A stretch of 46,394 nucleotides of DNA, from contig NZ_QUIN01000020.1 of NCBI RefSeq assembly GCF_003480255.1, forward strand, positions 1 through 46,394, read 5' to 3'. The notes beneath the pieces were generated by a model. That model ran no database searches, was not told where the DNA came from, and saw only the letters and a list, made by a program, of their open reading frames with translations. Of the stretch, positions 18,042 through 27,072 are shown one piece after another (the first letter of the stretch is position 1; each line of letters opens with the position of its first letter). Source of the stretch: Erysipelatoclostridium sp. AM42-17 (lineage in GTDB: Bacteria > Bacillota_I > Bacilli_A > Erysipelotrichales > Coprobacillaceae). The position numbers and the translations under genes were made by a program.

Positions 18042-18968
18042 ATGGAAGATATTAAATTTTTAGATGATGACTTTCAATTAGTCGGTGACAAACAAGATAT
18101 TACTAAAGATGTTGTCTCTCCAGCTAAACCTGCTTGGAAAGATGCCTTAGGACGTTTTTGTAAAAATAAAGGTGCTGTTATTGGATGTGCAGTTATCTTA
18201 ATTATTACTTTACTTGCTATTTTTGCACCAATGTTTTCTAGCTGGAAATTTGATGCTATTGATACAAGTATGAAAAATATTGGACCATGTGCAAAACATT
18301 GGTTTGGTACAGATACATATGGGCGTGATTTATGGGTTCGTATTTGGACTGGTACACGTTATTCATTGTTTATTGCAGTTGTTGCAATTTTTATTGATGT
18401 TGTTGTAGGGATTACTTATGGTTTAATTTCTGGTTATTTTGGTGGAATGGTTGACTCTGTTTTACAAAGAATTCAAGAAATTATTAACTCTATTCCTACT
18501 TTAGTCGTTTTAACTTTATTATTAATGGTAATGAAATCTTCTTTATTTACAATTATTTTAGCTTTATCATTCACTGAATGGATTGGTATGTCACGTATTA
18601 CCCGTGCGCAAGTTTTAAAAGTAAAAGAAGATGAATTCGTATTAGCTTCACGTACTTTAGGTGCAAGTGATTTCTTCATTATTTTTAAAGAAATCTTACC
18701 AAATATTTATAGTCAAATGATTATCATGGTTATGATGTCAATTCCTAATGCTATTTTCTATGAAGCATATTTATCATTCGTAGGTTTAGGTTTACCTATT
18801 CCTCTTGCATCACTTGGAACTTTAATTAATGATGGATTTAACTCATTCTTAGTTTATCCATATATGATGATGATTCCGGTAGTGATTTTCTCATTATTAA
18901 TGTTAAGTTTTAACTTATTTGGAGATGGATTACGTGATGCTCTTGATCCAACTATGAAGGAGATGTAA
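18042..18968 (+). CDS. oppC: Oligopeptide ABC transporter permease OppC
   Basis: Second transmembrane subunit, 308 residues. It starts with a cytoplasmic tail and one span, then HWFGTDTYGRDLW, the OppC/DppC signature, then a five-span permease core with the EAA-like loop near 185-205 (VKEDEFVLASRTLGA). It pairs with OppB to form the channel. Two bases separate it from both oppB and oppD. Confidence 0.94.
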   Translation: MEDIKFLDDDFQLVGDKQDITKDVVSPAKPAWKDALGRFCKNKGAVIGCAVILIITLLAIFAPMFSSWKFDAIDTSMKNIGPCAKHWFGTDTYGRDLWVRIWTGTRYSLFIAVVAIFIDVVVGITYGLISGYFGGMVDSVLQRIQEIINSIPTLVVLTLLLMVMKSSLFTIILALSFTEWIGMSRITRAQVLKVKEDEFVLASRTLGASDFFIIFKEILPNIYSQMIIMVMMSIPNAIFYEAYLSFVGLGLPIPLASLGTLINDGFNSFLVYPYMMMIPVVIFSLLMLSFNLFGDGLRDALDPTMKEM

Positions 18969-18970
18969 TC

Positions 18971-20053
18971 ATGGCTGAAAGAGAAAGAATATTAAAAATT
19001 AGAAATTTAAATATTTCATTTAAAACAGATAGTGGAACAGTTAATGCAATTCGTGGTGTTAATTTAGACTTATATCGTGGTGAAACAATTGCTATTGTAG
19101 GTGAATCTGGATCAGGTAAATCAGTTACAACAAAAGCAATCATGGGTATTATGGCTAATAATGGTACAATTGATAGTGGTTCAATTGAATATACTTGGCA
19201 TGATGAAAATACTGGTGAAGTGAGAACTGAGGATATTGTTAAATTAAATGAAAAACAAATGCAAAAAGAAATTCGTGGTCGTAAGATTGCGATGGTTTTC
19301 CAAGATCCAATGACTTCATTGAATCCAACTATGACTATTGGTAAACAAATTATGGAACCAATGATTTATCATTATGGTAAATCAAAAGAAGAAGCTTATG
19401 CAAAATCTTTAGAATTACTAGAATTAGTAGGAATTACTGATGCTGAAAAACGTATGAAAAACTATCCTCATCAATTATCTGGTGGGATGAGACAACGTAT
19501 TGTTATTGCTATTGCTTTATCATGTGATCCATATGTGTTAATTTGTGATGAGCCTACTACTGCATTAGATGTAACAATTCAAGCAAAAATTCTAGAATTA
19601 ATTCAAGATATCCAAAAGAAAAAGAATTTATCAGTTATTTACATTACACATGACTTAGGTGTTGTTGCTAAAGTAGCAGACTATGTCAATGTTATGTATG
19701 CTGGTAAAATTATTGAAACAGGTACAATTGATGAAATCTTCTACGATCCTCGTCATCCATACACTTGGGGTCTTTTATCAGCAATGCCTGATTTAGATAC
19801 AAATGATCCTGAATTATATACAATTCCTGGTACACCACCTAACTTAGCAGTACCAGTTAAAGGTGATGCCTTTGCTCCACGTAATCAATATGCATTAAAT
19901 ATTGATTTAAGAGTTGAACCACCTATGTTTGAAGTGCCTGGATCAACTACTCATAAAGTTGCAAGTTGGTTAATGCATCCTAATGCACCAAAAATTGAAA
20001 TGCCTCATGCACTAAAAAAACGTTTAGAAAAGATGGAAAAAGGAGGCAAATAA
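18971..20053 (+). CDS. oppD: Oligopeptide ABC transporter ATP-binding protein OppD
   Basis: Cytoplasmic ATPase of the importer, 360 residues. Walker A GESGSGKS is at 44-51, the signature is LSGGMRQR, and Walker B is VLICDEP. The C-terminal oligopeptide-transporter domain has the PGTPPNL block (about 280-290) that marks OppD. It forms a heterodimer with OppF. It ends one base before the oppF ATG; the ribosome site AAAGGAGG lies in the last codons. Confidence 0.95.
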   Translation: MAERERILKIRNLNISFKTDSGTVNAIRGVNLDLYRGETIAIVGESGSGKSVTTKAIMGIMANNGTIDSGSIEYTWHDENTGEVRTEDIVKLNEKQMQKEIRGRKIAMVFQDPMTSLNPTMTIGKQIMEPMIYHYGKSKEEAYAKSLELLELVGITDAEKRMKNYPHQLSGGMRQRIVIAIALSCDPYVLICDEPTTALDVTIQAKILELIQDIQKKKNLSVIYITHDLGVVAKVADYVNVMYAGKIIETGTIDEIFYDPRHPYTWGLLSAMPDLDTNDPELYTIPGTPPNLAVPVKGDAFAPRNQYALNIDLRVEPPMFEVPGSTTHKVASWLMHPNAPKIEMPHALKKRLEKMEKGGK

Positions 20054-20054
20054 G

Positions 20055-20984
20055 ATGGAAGAAAAACAACCTATTCTTGAAGTTAAAAATTTAAAACAAT
20101 ACTTTAAAATAAGTCGTAAGTTTACTGTTAAAGCAGTAGATGGAGTTTCATTTAAAATTATGCCTGGTGAAACTTATGGTTTAGTAGGTGAATCTGGTTC
20201 AGGTAAATCTACAACAGGGAGAAGTATTATTCGTTTATATAAACCTACTGATGGACAAATTATCTTTAATGGACAAGATATTTCAGGTAAAATGTCTAAA
20301 CAAGAAATCAGTATGTTAAGAACTAAAATGCAAATGATTTTCCAAGATCCAATGGCATGTTTAAATCCGAGAAAAAAAGTTATGGATATTGTTGCTGAAG
20401 GTTTAGATATTCATCATTCATATAGTTCACAAAAAGAACGTGAACAAAAAGTTTATGATATTTTAGAGTTAGTAGGATTATCTAAAGAACATGCTAATCG
20501 TTATCCACACCAATTCTCTGGTGGACAAAGACAACGTATTGGTATTGCGAGAGCATTAATTATGAATCCTGATTTAATTATTGCCGATGAAGCTATTTCG
20601 GCTTTAGATGTTTCTATCCAAGCACAAGTAGTTAATCTTATGAAGAAAATTCAAAAAGATTTCAATACTTCATTTTTATTCATTGCTCATGACTTATCAA
20701 TGGTAAAATATATTTCGGATCATATTGGTGTTTTACATTTAGGACATTTAGTTGAAACAGGAACAACTGAAGAAATCTTCTCTAACCCAATTCATCCATA
20801 TACTAAATCATTATTAAGTGCTATTCCAGTTCCTAACCCACATGTTGAAAAAACACGTAAGTCATTAACTTATGATCATGACCAAAGCGATGTAGATTAT
20901 ACTGTTGGAACTGAGCATCATGTTGGTGGTACTCACTATGTACTTGCTACTGATGAAGAATTTGAAAAATGGACAAAACAATAA
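20055..20984 (+). CDS. oppF: Oligopeptide ABC transporter ATP-binding protein OppF
   Basis: Second ATPase subunit, 309 residues. Walker A GESGSGKS is at 45-52, the signature is FSGGQRQR, and Walker B is LIIADEA. The Q-loop segment FQDPMACLNPRKK and the C-terminal HPYTKSLLSAIPVPNP block are typical of OppF/DppF. It is the last gene of the oppBCDF core, and a terminator follows before the second receptor gene. Confidence 0.95.
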   Translation: MEEKQPILEVKNLKQYFKISRKFTVKAVDGVSFKIMPGETYGLVGESGSGKSTTGRSIIRLYKPTDGQIIFNGQDISGKMSKQEISMLRTKMQMIFQDPMACLNPRKKVMDIVAEGLDIHHSYSSQKEREQKVYDILELVGLSKEHANRYPHQFSGGQRQRIGIARALIMNPDLIIADEAISALDVSIQAQVVNLMKKIQKDFNTSFLFIAHDLSMVKYISDHIGVLHLGHLVETGTTEEIFSNPIHPYTKSLLSAIPVPNPHVEKTRKSLTYDHDQSDVDYTVGTEHHVGGTHYVLATDEEFEKWTKQ

Positions 20985-20986
20985 AG

Positions 20987-21016
20987 AACATGGTCTAACC
21001 ATGTTTTTTTGTTTTT
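20987..21016 (+). terminator. Terminator after oppF
   Basis: AACATGGT (20987-20994) and ACCATGTT (20998-21005) form an 8-bp stem with a 3-base loop, followed by seven T. This isolates oppA2 as a separately transcribed gene. Confidence 0.85.
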
Positions 21017-21053
21017 ATTAATGATAAAAAAATATTAAGGTAATAAAAATATA

Positions 21054-21113
21054 TTGACAAATAGTAATGTGTGTGCAACAATAATGTCAACATAAGGTTG
21101 TATACAATCTTAT
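21054..21113 (+). promoter_or_regulatory. oppA2 promoter with 22-bp palindrome
   Basis: TTGACA at 21054-21059 with AACAAT at the -10 distance (preceded by TGC). Downstream, ATAAG-G-TTGTA and TACAA-T-CTTAT (21092-21113) form a 22-bp palindrome with one mismatched pair, whose core TTGTATACAA (21098-21107) recurs before the GH81 gene. Its place between promoter and ribosome site suggests a repressor roadblock. Confidence 0.55.
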
Positions 21114-21134
21114 ACAAAGGGGGGGAAAGGAAAT

Positions 21135-22757
21135 ATGAAAAAAGTAATTTCGATAATTTTGTCAATGATTATGGTTTTTACATTAACGGGATGTGGGAAG
21201 TCAAGTAGTAATGAAAAAACATTTACTTATGCTAGTGAATTAGATATTAAAAATCTAGATTCATCTGATGCTGATGATGGAATGTCATTTATGGCAATGC
21301 ATGCATGTATTGATGGTCTTATGTCAGCAGATAAAAATGGGAAAGCGATTTATGCAATAGCAAGGAAACATACGGTAAGCGCAGATGGTTTGACACATAC
21401 ATTCAAACTAAGAGATGCAAAGTGGTCAAATGGGGATGAAGTTACCGCTAATGATTTTGTTTATGCATGGCGTAGAATATTTAAAAATAACGGAAATTAT
21501 GCTTATATGTTCAGTAGCGATGCAGCATCAATTACCGGTGCTGATGAATTAGTGAAAAAGCAAGAGGATAAGGAAAAAATTACTGATAAGGATTTGAAAA
21601 CACTTGGTGTTAAAGCTATTGACAAAAAAACTTTAGAAGTAAAAACAACAAGATATATCTCATATTTTGATGAATTGATGGCATTTCCTTGTTATTATCC
21701 AATAAATGAAAAATTCTGTAAGGAACAAGGTAGCCAATATGGTAAGAGTCCTAAAAATATTTTATCTAATGGGGCATTCGTTATGAAAACATGGAATCCT
21801 GGTAGCAAAGCTGTATATGAGAAAAATAAGGATTATTGGAATGCTAAAAACATTAAATTAGATAAACTTGTCTTTAATTTAGTAGTTGAACCTAAAGTTG
21901 CAGCTACAAACTATGACAGCGGAAAAGTTGATTACGCTACTATTAATTCAGAATTAGTTGATAAATATAAAGGTAAAAAAGATTATCGTACTTTTAAAGA
22001 AGGTTATTTATTTTACTTATCAATTAATTTTAAAAATCAATACTTAGCTAATAGTAATATTAGAAAAGCTTTATCATATGCAATTAATCGTGAAGATTTT
22101 TGTGATAATGTATTAAAAGATGGATCATTTGCTGCTAAAGGATTTATTCCTTCAGGATTAACAACTGATGATAAAGGTAATGATTTTAGAGCTTCATCAC
22201 CTACATATACTGGTTATGATATGACAAAAGCACAACAGTATTTTGATGCAGGATTAAAAGAATTAGGTGTTAATAATATTACATTAAGTTTAACATATGG
22301 AACTGATGAATCTCCAATGGATCAAATGGCAACATATTTACAAAACGCATTTACTAAATTAAATGGATTAAAAATTGATATGGTTGCTACAACAAAGCAA
22401 GATCGTATTTATAATAAACAAAAAAATGGTGATTATGATATAGCTTTAACACGTTGGGGACCAGATTACAGTGATCCAACAACTTACCTTAACTTATTAT
22501 TGGAAAATAATTCAAATAACTACGGTAAATATTCTAGTACAGAATATAATAATAAAATGGATGAAGTTAAAACTTTAACTGACAATACGCAACGTTGGAA
22601 AGCAATGCAAGATGCAGAAAAGATTTGTATGGATGATTACGCAGTTATCCCCGTATTTGAAAAAGGAACAGCAACATTATTAAATCCAAAGAAACAAGGA
22701 ATTATTCAAAGACCTGTTGTTGTTACGACTTTCAATTATATTCAAGTAAAAAAATAA
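21135..22757 (+). CDS. oppA: Oligopeptide ABC transporter substrate-binding lipoprotein 2
   Basis: Second peptide receptor, again 540 residues with lipobox LTGC (C20) and the family-5 solute-binding fold. It aligns with the first receptor almost end to end, sharing long blocks such as ELDIKNLDSSDADDGMSF and YGTDESPMDQMATYLQNAF. The paralogues differ at scattered positions, plausibly in ligand preference. It has no transporter genes after it and probably feeds the same OppBCDF channel. It has its own promoter, operator-like palindrome and terminator, so the two receptors can be produced at different levels. Its codon use is less biased than that of oppA1. Confidence 0.93.
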   Translation: MKKVISIILSMIMVFTLTGCGKSSSNEKTFTYASELDIKNLDSSDADDGMSFMAMHACIDGLMSADKNGKAIYAIARKHTVSADGLTHTFKLRDAKWSNGDEVTANDFVYAWRRIFKNNGNYAYMFSSDAASITGADELVKKQEDKEKITDKDLKTLGVKAIDKKTLEVKTTRYISYFDELMAFPCYYPINEKFCKEQGSQYGKSPKNILSNGAFVMKTWNPGSKAVYEKNKDYWNAKNIKLDKLVFNLVVEPKVAATNYDSGKVDYATINSELVDKYKGKKDYRTFKEGYLFYLSINFKNQYLANSNIRKALSYAINREDFCDNVLKDGSFAAKGFIPSGLTTDDKGNDFRASSPTYTGYDMTKAQQYFDAGLKELGVNNITLSLTYGTDESPMDQMATYLQNAFTKLNGLKIDMVATTKQDRIYNKQKNGDYDIALTRWGPDYSDPTTYLNLLLENNSNNYGKYSSTEYNNKMDEVKTLTDNTQRWKAMQDAEKICMDDYAVIPVFEKGTATLLNPKKQGIIQRPVVVTTFNYIQVKK

Positions 22758-22767
22758 ATATTTGAAC

Positions 22768-22810
22768 AATAAACCTCTTTAATAATTTTAATTAAAGAGG
22801 TTTATTATTT
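22768..22810 (+). terminator. Terminator of oppA2
   Basis: A 16-bp stem, AATAAACCTCTTTAAT (22768-22783) with ATTAAAGAGGTTTATT (22791-22806), around a 7-base loop, with a short T-rich tail. Confidence 0.8.
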
Positions 22811-22815
22811 ATACA

Positions 22816-22844
22816 TTGACAAATAATGTAAGAAGACATATATT
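22816..22844 (+). promoter_or_regulatory. Promoter of the PspC-domain gene
   Basis: Consensus TTGACA at 22816-22821, a 17-base spacer and TATATT at 22839-22844. The start codon is 72 bases further on. Confidence 0.6.
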
Positions 22845-22915
22845 ATGTTAAAAGTCATGTTCATACATTTATTTAATATAAATAGAGAATATAGAGAAAG
22901 CGAAGGAGTTATGAG

Positions 22916-23101
22916 ATGAAAAGATTATATAAATCAAGAAGGGAACAAAAAATATGCGGTGTTTGTGGAGGAATAGCTGAATATTTTGATATAGATCCTT
23001 CATTGGTAAGACTTGCCTGGATTTTATTTGTATGTGTAGGTGGAAGTGGTATCTTAGCTTACATTATATGTGCCATTGTTATACCTTATGAAGATGAATA
23101 G
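22916..23101 (+). CDS. PspC-domain small membrane protein
   Basis: A 61-residue protein consisting of one PspC domain: a basic start (MKRLYKSRREQK), the glycine-rich ICGVCGGIAEYFDIDPSLVRLAW signature (residues 13-35), and one hydrophobic span. PspC proteins take part in envelope stress sensing or in membrane-associated regulation. This minimal form is common in Bacillota, and its exact role is unclear. ATG 22916 is eight bases after AAGGAG; an ATG seven bases upstream runs straight into a stop. It has its own promoter and is followed closely by a small membrane protein gene. Confidence 0.85.
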   Translation: MKRLYKSRREQKICGVCGGIAEYFDIDPSLVRLAWILFVCVGGSGILAYIICAIVIPYEDE

Positions 23102-23124
23102 AAATTACTAAAGGAGATAATGTT

Positions 23125-23535
23125 ATGATTGATTTTCAAGATGATAGTCAAAAGATAATGGATTATATTCAAAGACATATTCATGATAATCATCAGTTGT
23201 TCAAAACAATTGGTTACTACCTAAAAGATGATCAGGCAGTTAAAGAAGTAAAAAACTATTTTAATCGAAGGTATACAAATAATTGTATGATTTTGATGAT
23301 TATCATTGATTTATTTATTTTTATAAGTGCAATAGTGTGGATAAAGATGAGTTATTTAACAATCATTATTAAAATACTTTCCCTTATTTTGTTACTATTT
23401 ATAGGTCATCGTATTCATAAAATATTAAAGAATTTTCTAAAGGAAAGCTGTCAATATCGCTTCCTATATACTTTATTACAAAAGGTACCACGTGAACAAT
23501 TAGAAAAAATTTATCATCAAGTAAAAAACGGTTAA
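23125..23535 (+). CDS. Small two-span membrane protein, unknown
   Basis: 136 residues with a charged, helical N-terminal half (1-50), two adjacent hydrophobic spans (about 53-72 and 77-95) and a basic C-terminal cytoplasmic tail. I do not recognise a family. It follows the PspC gene by 23 bases with its own AAGGAG, so the two are probably co-transcribed and may act together in the membrane. A bidirectional terminator covers its stop codon region. Confidence 0.7.
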   Translation: MIDFQDDSQKIMDYIQRHIHDNHQLFKTIGYYLKDDQAVKEVKNYFNRRYTNNCMILMIIIDLFIFISAIVWIKMSYLTIIIKILSLILLLFIGHRIHKILKNFLKESCQYRFLYTLLQKVPREQLEKIYHQVKNG

Positions 23536-23552
23536 ATTATTTAACCGTTTTT
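23524..23552. terminator. Bidirectional terminator between convergent genes
   Basis: AAAAACGGTTAAAT and ATTTAACCGTTTTT form a near-perfect palindrome, A-rich on the left and T-rich on the right. It ends the PspC unit on the plus strand and the pepT-GH32 operon on the minus strand. Both flanking stop codons lie in or against it. Confidence 0.85.
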
Positions 23553-24841
23553 ATTTCGTACTTACAATTACATTGGATTGTATTATCTAAATGATAAACA
23601 ATATGACTTAAAACATAATATCCATGGTTAACATATGTTTCAATAATATATTGATCAATATATATATCAAGTTCACAATAGTCAATAGGAGGAGTTTGAC
23701 AAATTAAATCAACATCCTCATCACAATCAATAAATACATTCTCTCTATTTGCTAATAAGCAATCTTGATAAGTTAATACATAACCACCAATATTGATAGA
23801 ATCTCCGTGTTTTAAACAAACATGAATCATAGTTGGTTTTTGATAGTCAAATTGTTGAGTATCAACAATAAATTGATTTTTAATATTTGGATGTACATCA
23901 GTATAAATGTGATTATCATGATATTCTATAATTCTTGGCATTGTAAATAAACCACGCCAGTCGCCTTGATCTTTTACAGGCATACGCATCCAACCAACAA
24001 AGATTCTATTACCATCTTGATCAAGTGTGGTTTGTGGAGCATATAAATCACGACCATAGTCTAAGAAACGAAGTTCACCTAACTGGCTCATTGTACAATT
24101 TTCATGATTGAAATAGCATGTTGTAATTCGAGTATGACTAGGATAACCGTGTGTTTCAGTTCTTTCGGGTGACATAATCAGTAATTGTTGTTGATTAACC
24201 GTAAAAATATCAGGACATTCCCACATATCACCTAATTGAACTCCACGATAATTATTTTGATAAGACCAATTTATAGCGTCATCAGAAGTATAGAATAAGA
24301 GTTGCCCTTGCCCATGATTGTGCTCGTCAAAATATTTACTTACTATGACCATATAATATTTTCCGTTATAAAACCATACTTTAGGATCACGGGTATGTGT
24401 TGGATGACCAATTTCATTTTCTTTAAAGGCTGGAATAATCAGTCTTTTTTGATTAATATTATCAAAATGGATGCCATCTTCACTAATTAGCATACTTTGA
24501 CTTGCTTCAAAGGCATCATTTAAAGTTTTATGTATATTTTCAGGGTTAGGTTGTAAATATTTAACAGATGTATAATAAATGTACATCTTTCCATCTACTT
24601 CAATACTTGAACCTGAAAAACATCCATTGGCATCATAATATTTACTAGGATATAAAGCAATACCTAGATTTTGCCAATGAACAAGATCTTTAGATACAGC
24701 ATGATACCAATGCATCGTTCCCCATGTACAACCATAAGGGAAATACTGATAAAATAGATGATATTGTCCTTGATAATAAATAAATCCTACAGGATCATTA
24801 CACCAATTCTTATTTGGTGATAAATGTAATTTTGGGTGCAT
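23537..24841 (-). CDS. Glycoside hydrolase family 32 (sucrose-6-phosphate hydrolase or fructanase type)
   Basis: Beta-fructosidase of 434 residues without a signal peptide, so cytoplasmic. The catalytic nucleophile is D16 in WCNDPVG, the transition-state stabiliser D152 is in TRDPK, and the acid/base E208 is in WECPD, all in the expected order of the five-bladed propeller. The first motif is normally WMNDPNG; here Met and the second Asn are changed to Cys and Val. The C-terminal beta-sandwich is present but short. Substrate may be sucrose-6-phosphate, sucrose or short fructans. It is the last gene of a minus-strand operon after pepT and a lipid kinase-like gene, with a 16-base gap, an unusual grouping. 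A fructokinase lies at 12096. Confidence 0.9.
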   Translation of the reverse strand: MHPKLHLSPNKNWCNDPVGFIYYQGQYHLFYQYFPYGCTWGTMHWYHAVSKDLVHWQNLGIALYPSKYYDANGCFSGSSIEVDGKMYIYYTSVKYLQPNPENIHKTLNDAFEASQSMLISEDGIHFDNINQKRLIIPAFKENEIGHPTHTRDPKVWFYNGKYYMVIVSKYFDEHNHGQGQLLFYTSDDAINWSYQNNYRGVQLGDMWECPDIFTVNQQQLLIMSPERTETHGYPSHTRITTCYFNHENCTMSQLGELRFLDYGRDLYAPQTTLDQDGNRIFVGWMRMPVKDQGDWRGLFTMPRIIEYHDNHIYTDVHPNIKNQFIVDTQQFDYQKPTMIHVCLKHGDSINIGGYVLTYQDCLLANRENVFIDCDEDVDLICQTPPIDYCELDIYIDQYIIETYVNHGYYVLSHIVYHLDNTIQCNCKYEIKTVK

Positions 24842-24857
24842 AGTAATTTCTCCTTTT

Positions 24858-25754
24858 TTATGGTACTAATAGTGTAATAGCTTGACTGACATTTTCAATG
24901 GTGACGGGTAAATGACTACCTTGTTCACCATCAATATCAATAATCACATCTTGATTTAAACAAGATATTTTCATTGAAGAAGTTTGTATATATTCGATAA
25001 ATGGACTTTTATCATGTTTACCAAAAGAATAATCTTTAAACAAAGCAATGAGATCAGTAATACTGCAACGCTTAACAACCATTAAATCCAATTTGCCATC
25101 ACAAATATCAGCATATGGAATCAATCCATCAAAGCCACCGACACGATTGGTATTTGTAATAGCAAACATATAAGCCTCTAGATGAAGTGTTTGATGATTA
25201 GCTTCAATTTCTAATTCTAAGTTTGTTTTTAATTGACTATGTAAATTTAATAGACCATTAACATAATAAGCTAATGGACCGAATTTCTTTTTATCCTCTT
25301 TGCTTACAGTAAAAGAGATATCACTAAACATACCTCCAGCAGCTACATTAATAAAATATTGATTATTTATTTTACCAACATCACTTTTTATTGTTTTAAA
25401 ATTTTTAATCATCGAAATAATGGCATCAACTTCAGTTGGCAAATTTAAGTAATTAGCAAAGTCATTGACAGTACCGGCAGCCATCAAACATAAAGGTATA
25501 TGTTTGTGACTATCTACCATCCCACTGATAACTTCATTTAAAGTGCCATCTCCACCAACACTGATGAAAAAGTCATAATCTTTTTCATCAGTATCTTTTG
25601 CTTTATAGTACGCATCATTTTTCTTTTGGGTATAAAAAACGTCAACATGATTGACAATTCCTTGAAGAACTAATTTACCAATGAGTTGGTCTAATTTATT
25701 TTGTAAAATATTTTGACCTGATGATGGATTAATAATAAATAAACATTTTTTCAT
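24858..25754 (-). CDS. Diacylglycerol/lipid kinase family protein (YegS/DagK/BmrU type)
   Basis: 298-residue soluble lipid kinase-like protein with the nucleotide-binding motif GGDGTLNEV at 67-75 and the INPSSG start typical of the DAGK catalytic domain. A conserved C-terminal DGKLDLMVV block follows, a family signature. Members phosphorylate diacylglycerol to return it to phospholipid synthesis, or act on related lipids. It overlaps nothing but starts two bases after the pepT stop, so it is co-transcribed with pepT and probably with the GH32 gene. Substrate not determinable from sequence. Confidence 0.88.
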   Translation of the reverse strand: MKKCLFIINPSSGQNILQNKLDQLIGKLVLQGIVNHVDVFYTQKKNDAYYKAKDTDEKDYDFFISVGGDGTLNEVISGMVDSHKHIPLCLMAAGTVNDFANYLNLPTEVDAIISMIKNFKTIKSDVGKINNQYFINVAAGGMFSDISFTVSKEDKKKFGPLAYYVNGLLNLHSQLKTNLELEIEANHQTLHLEAYMFAITNTNRVGGFDGLIPYADICDGKLDLMVVKRCSITDLIALFKDYSFGKHDKSPFIEYIQTSSMKISCLNQDVIIDIDGEQGSHLPVTIENVSQAITLLVP

Positions 25755-25756
25755 AC

Positions 25757-26959
25757 TTATTCCCTTACGAGTTCAATTAATAATTGAACTCCCTTTTTCA
25801 TACTTGTTAGTGAAACATATTCAAATGGACCATGGAAATTGCCACCACCAGTACCAATATTTGGACATGGTAAGTTTTTATATGTTAACAAGGCACCATC
25901 TGTTCCACCACGAATAGGTTGAGCCTGTGCTTCAATACCACATTTTTCCATGGCATTTTTTAAACGTTCGATAATTTTAGGATGTTGTAAAACAATATCT
26001 GCCATATTAAGATATGATTCTGTAAATTGAACATCAATACAATGATAACCGTACTGTTCATTTAAGAAATCTTTAGCACGATTAAATTGCTTGATTTGTT
26101 GATCTAATATCTTTTTATCATGATTTCTTATTATATAATCCATTTGACAATATTCACATTGACCTTCTATATGATGCAAATGATTAAACCCTTCATATTT
26201 TTCAGTATATTCAGGACGCATAAACTCGGATAAAAGTTGATCAAATTTGATAGCAACTCGACTCGCATTGATCATTTTCCCCTTAGCACTACCAGGATGA
26301 ATAGATTTTCCTTTAATTTTGACTTGAGCACTGTAGGCATTAAAATTTTCGTAATTATAAACATCAATTTCATCACCATCTATAGTGTAAGCATATTGAC
26401 TATGGAAACGATCAACATCAAAATGATCACTTCCTCGCCCTATTTCCTCATCAGGAGTAAAAGCAATTTGAATATCATTATGCTTAATTTCAGGATGGTT
26501 TGACAAATATTGCGCCATGGACATGATGATAGCAATACCAGCTTTATCATCTGCACCTAATAAAGTCGTCCCATCGGTTGTGATTAAATCATGACCTACT
26601 AGTTTCTTTAATTTTGGAAACTCTTGAGGATTTAAAGATAATTCTTGATTAAGTTTAATTGCATTTCCATCATAATTTCTTATAATCTGTGGTTTGATAT
26701 TTTCACCAGATGCATCAGGACTGGTATCCATATGGGCAATAAAGCCAATAATATCTTGTTTACCACCATTTCCTTTGATTGTTCCATAGATAACACCTTC
26801 TTTTGATAATTCAACATTGCTGATGTTCAATTCTTTCATTTCCTTAACGAGTTCTCTAGCAAAAACAAGTTGATTTGAAGTAGAAGGTACAGTAGATGAA
26901 TGTTCATCGCACTGAGTATTATAACTGATATATTTTAAAAATCTCTCTTCGATATTCAT
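25757..26959 (-). CDS. pepT: Peptidase T (aminotripeptidase)
   Basis: Zinc-dependent M20 peptidase that removes the N-terminal residue of tripeptides in the cytoplasm. Zinc-site and catalytic residues appear as H76-x-D78 (in AHMDTSPD), the ADDKAG motif at 136-141 and the E171-E172 pair in TPDEEIGRG. The dimerisation domain and the GGTDGA and NIGTGGGNFHG blocks near the C-terminus are typical of PepT. The 400-residue length is normal. The start follows GGAGG, and TATAAT lies at 26987-26992 on this strand. It is first in a three-gene operon. It would process peptides imported by the Opp system. Confidence 0.94.
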   Translation of the reverse strand: MNIEERFLKYISYNTQCDEHSSTVPSTSNQLVFARELVKEMKELNISNVELSKEGVIYGTIKGNGGKQDIIGFIAHMDTSPDASGENIKPQIIRNYDGNAIKLNQELSLNPQEFPKLKKLVGHDLITTDGTTLLGADDKAGIAIIMSMAQYLSNHPEIKHNDIQIAFTPDEEIGRGSDHFDVDRFHSQYAYTIDGDEIDVYNYENFNAYSAQVKIKGKSIHPGSAKGKMINASRVAIKFDQLLSEFMRPEYTEKYEGFNHLHHIEGQCEYCQMDYIIRNHDKKILDQQIKQFNRAKDFLNEQYGYHCIDVQFTESYLNMADIVLQHPKIIERLKNAMEKCGIEAQAQPIRGGTDGALLTYKNLPCPNIGTGGGNFHGPFEYVSLTSMKKGVQLLIELVRE

Positions 26960-27072
26960 TTTATAACCTCCATTTCACTAATCATTATTATAACAATTTT
27001 TATAAGTGAATAAAATATTAGAACTTTACTTCCAATAAAAAATTAGGTATGATGAAGCAATGAGGTGTAACT

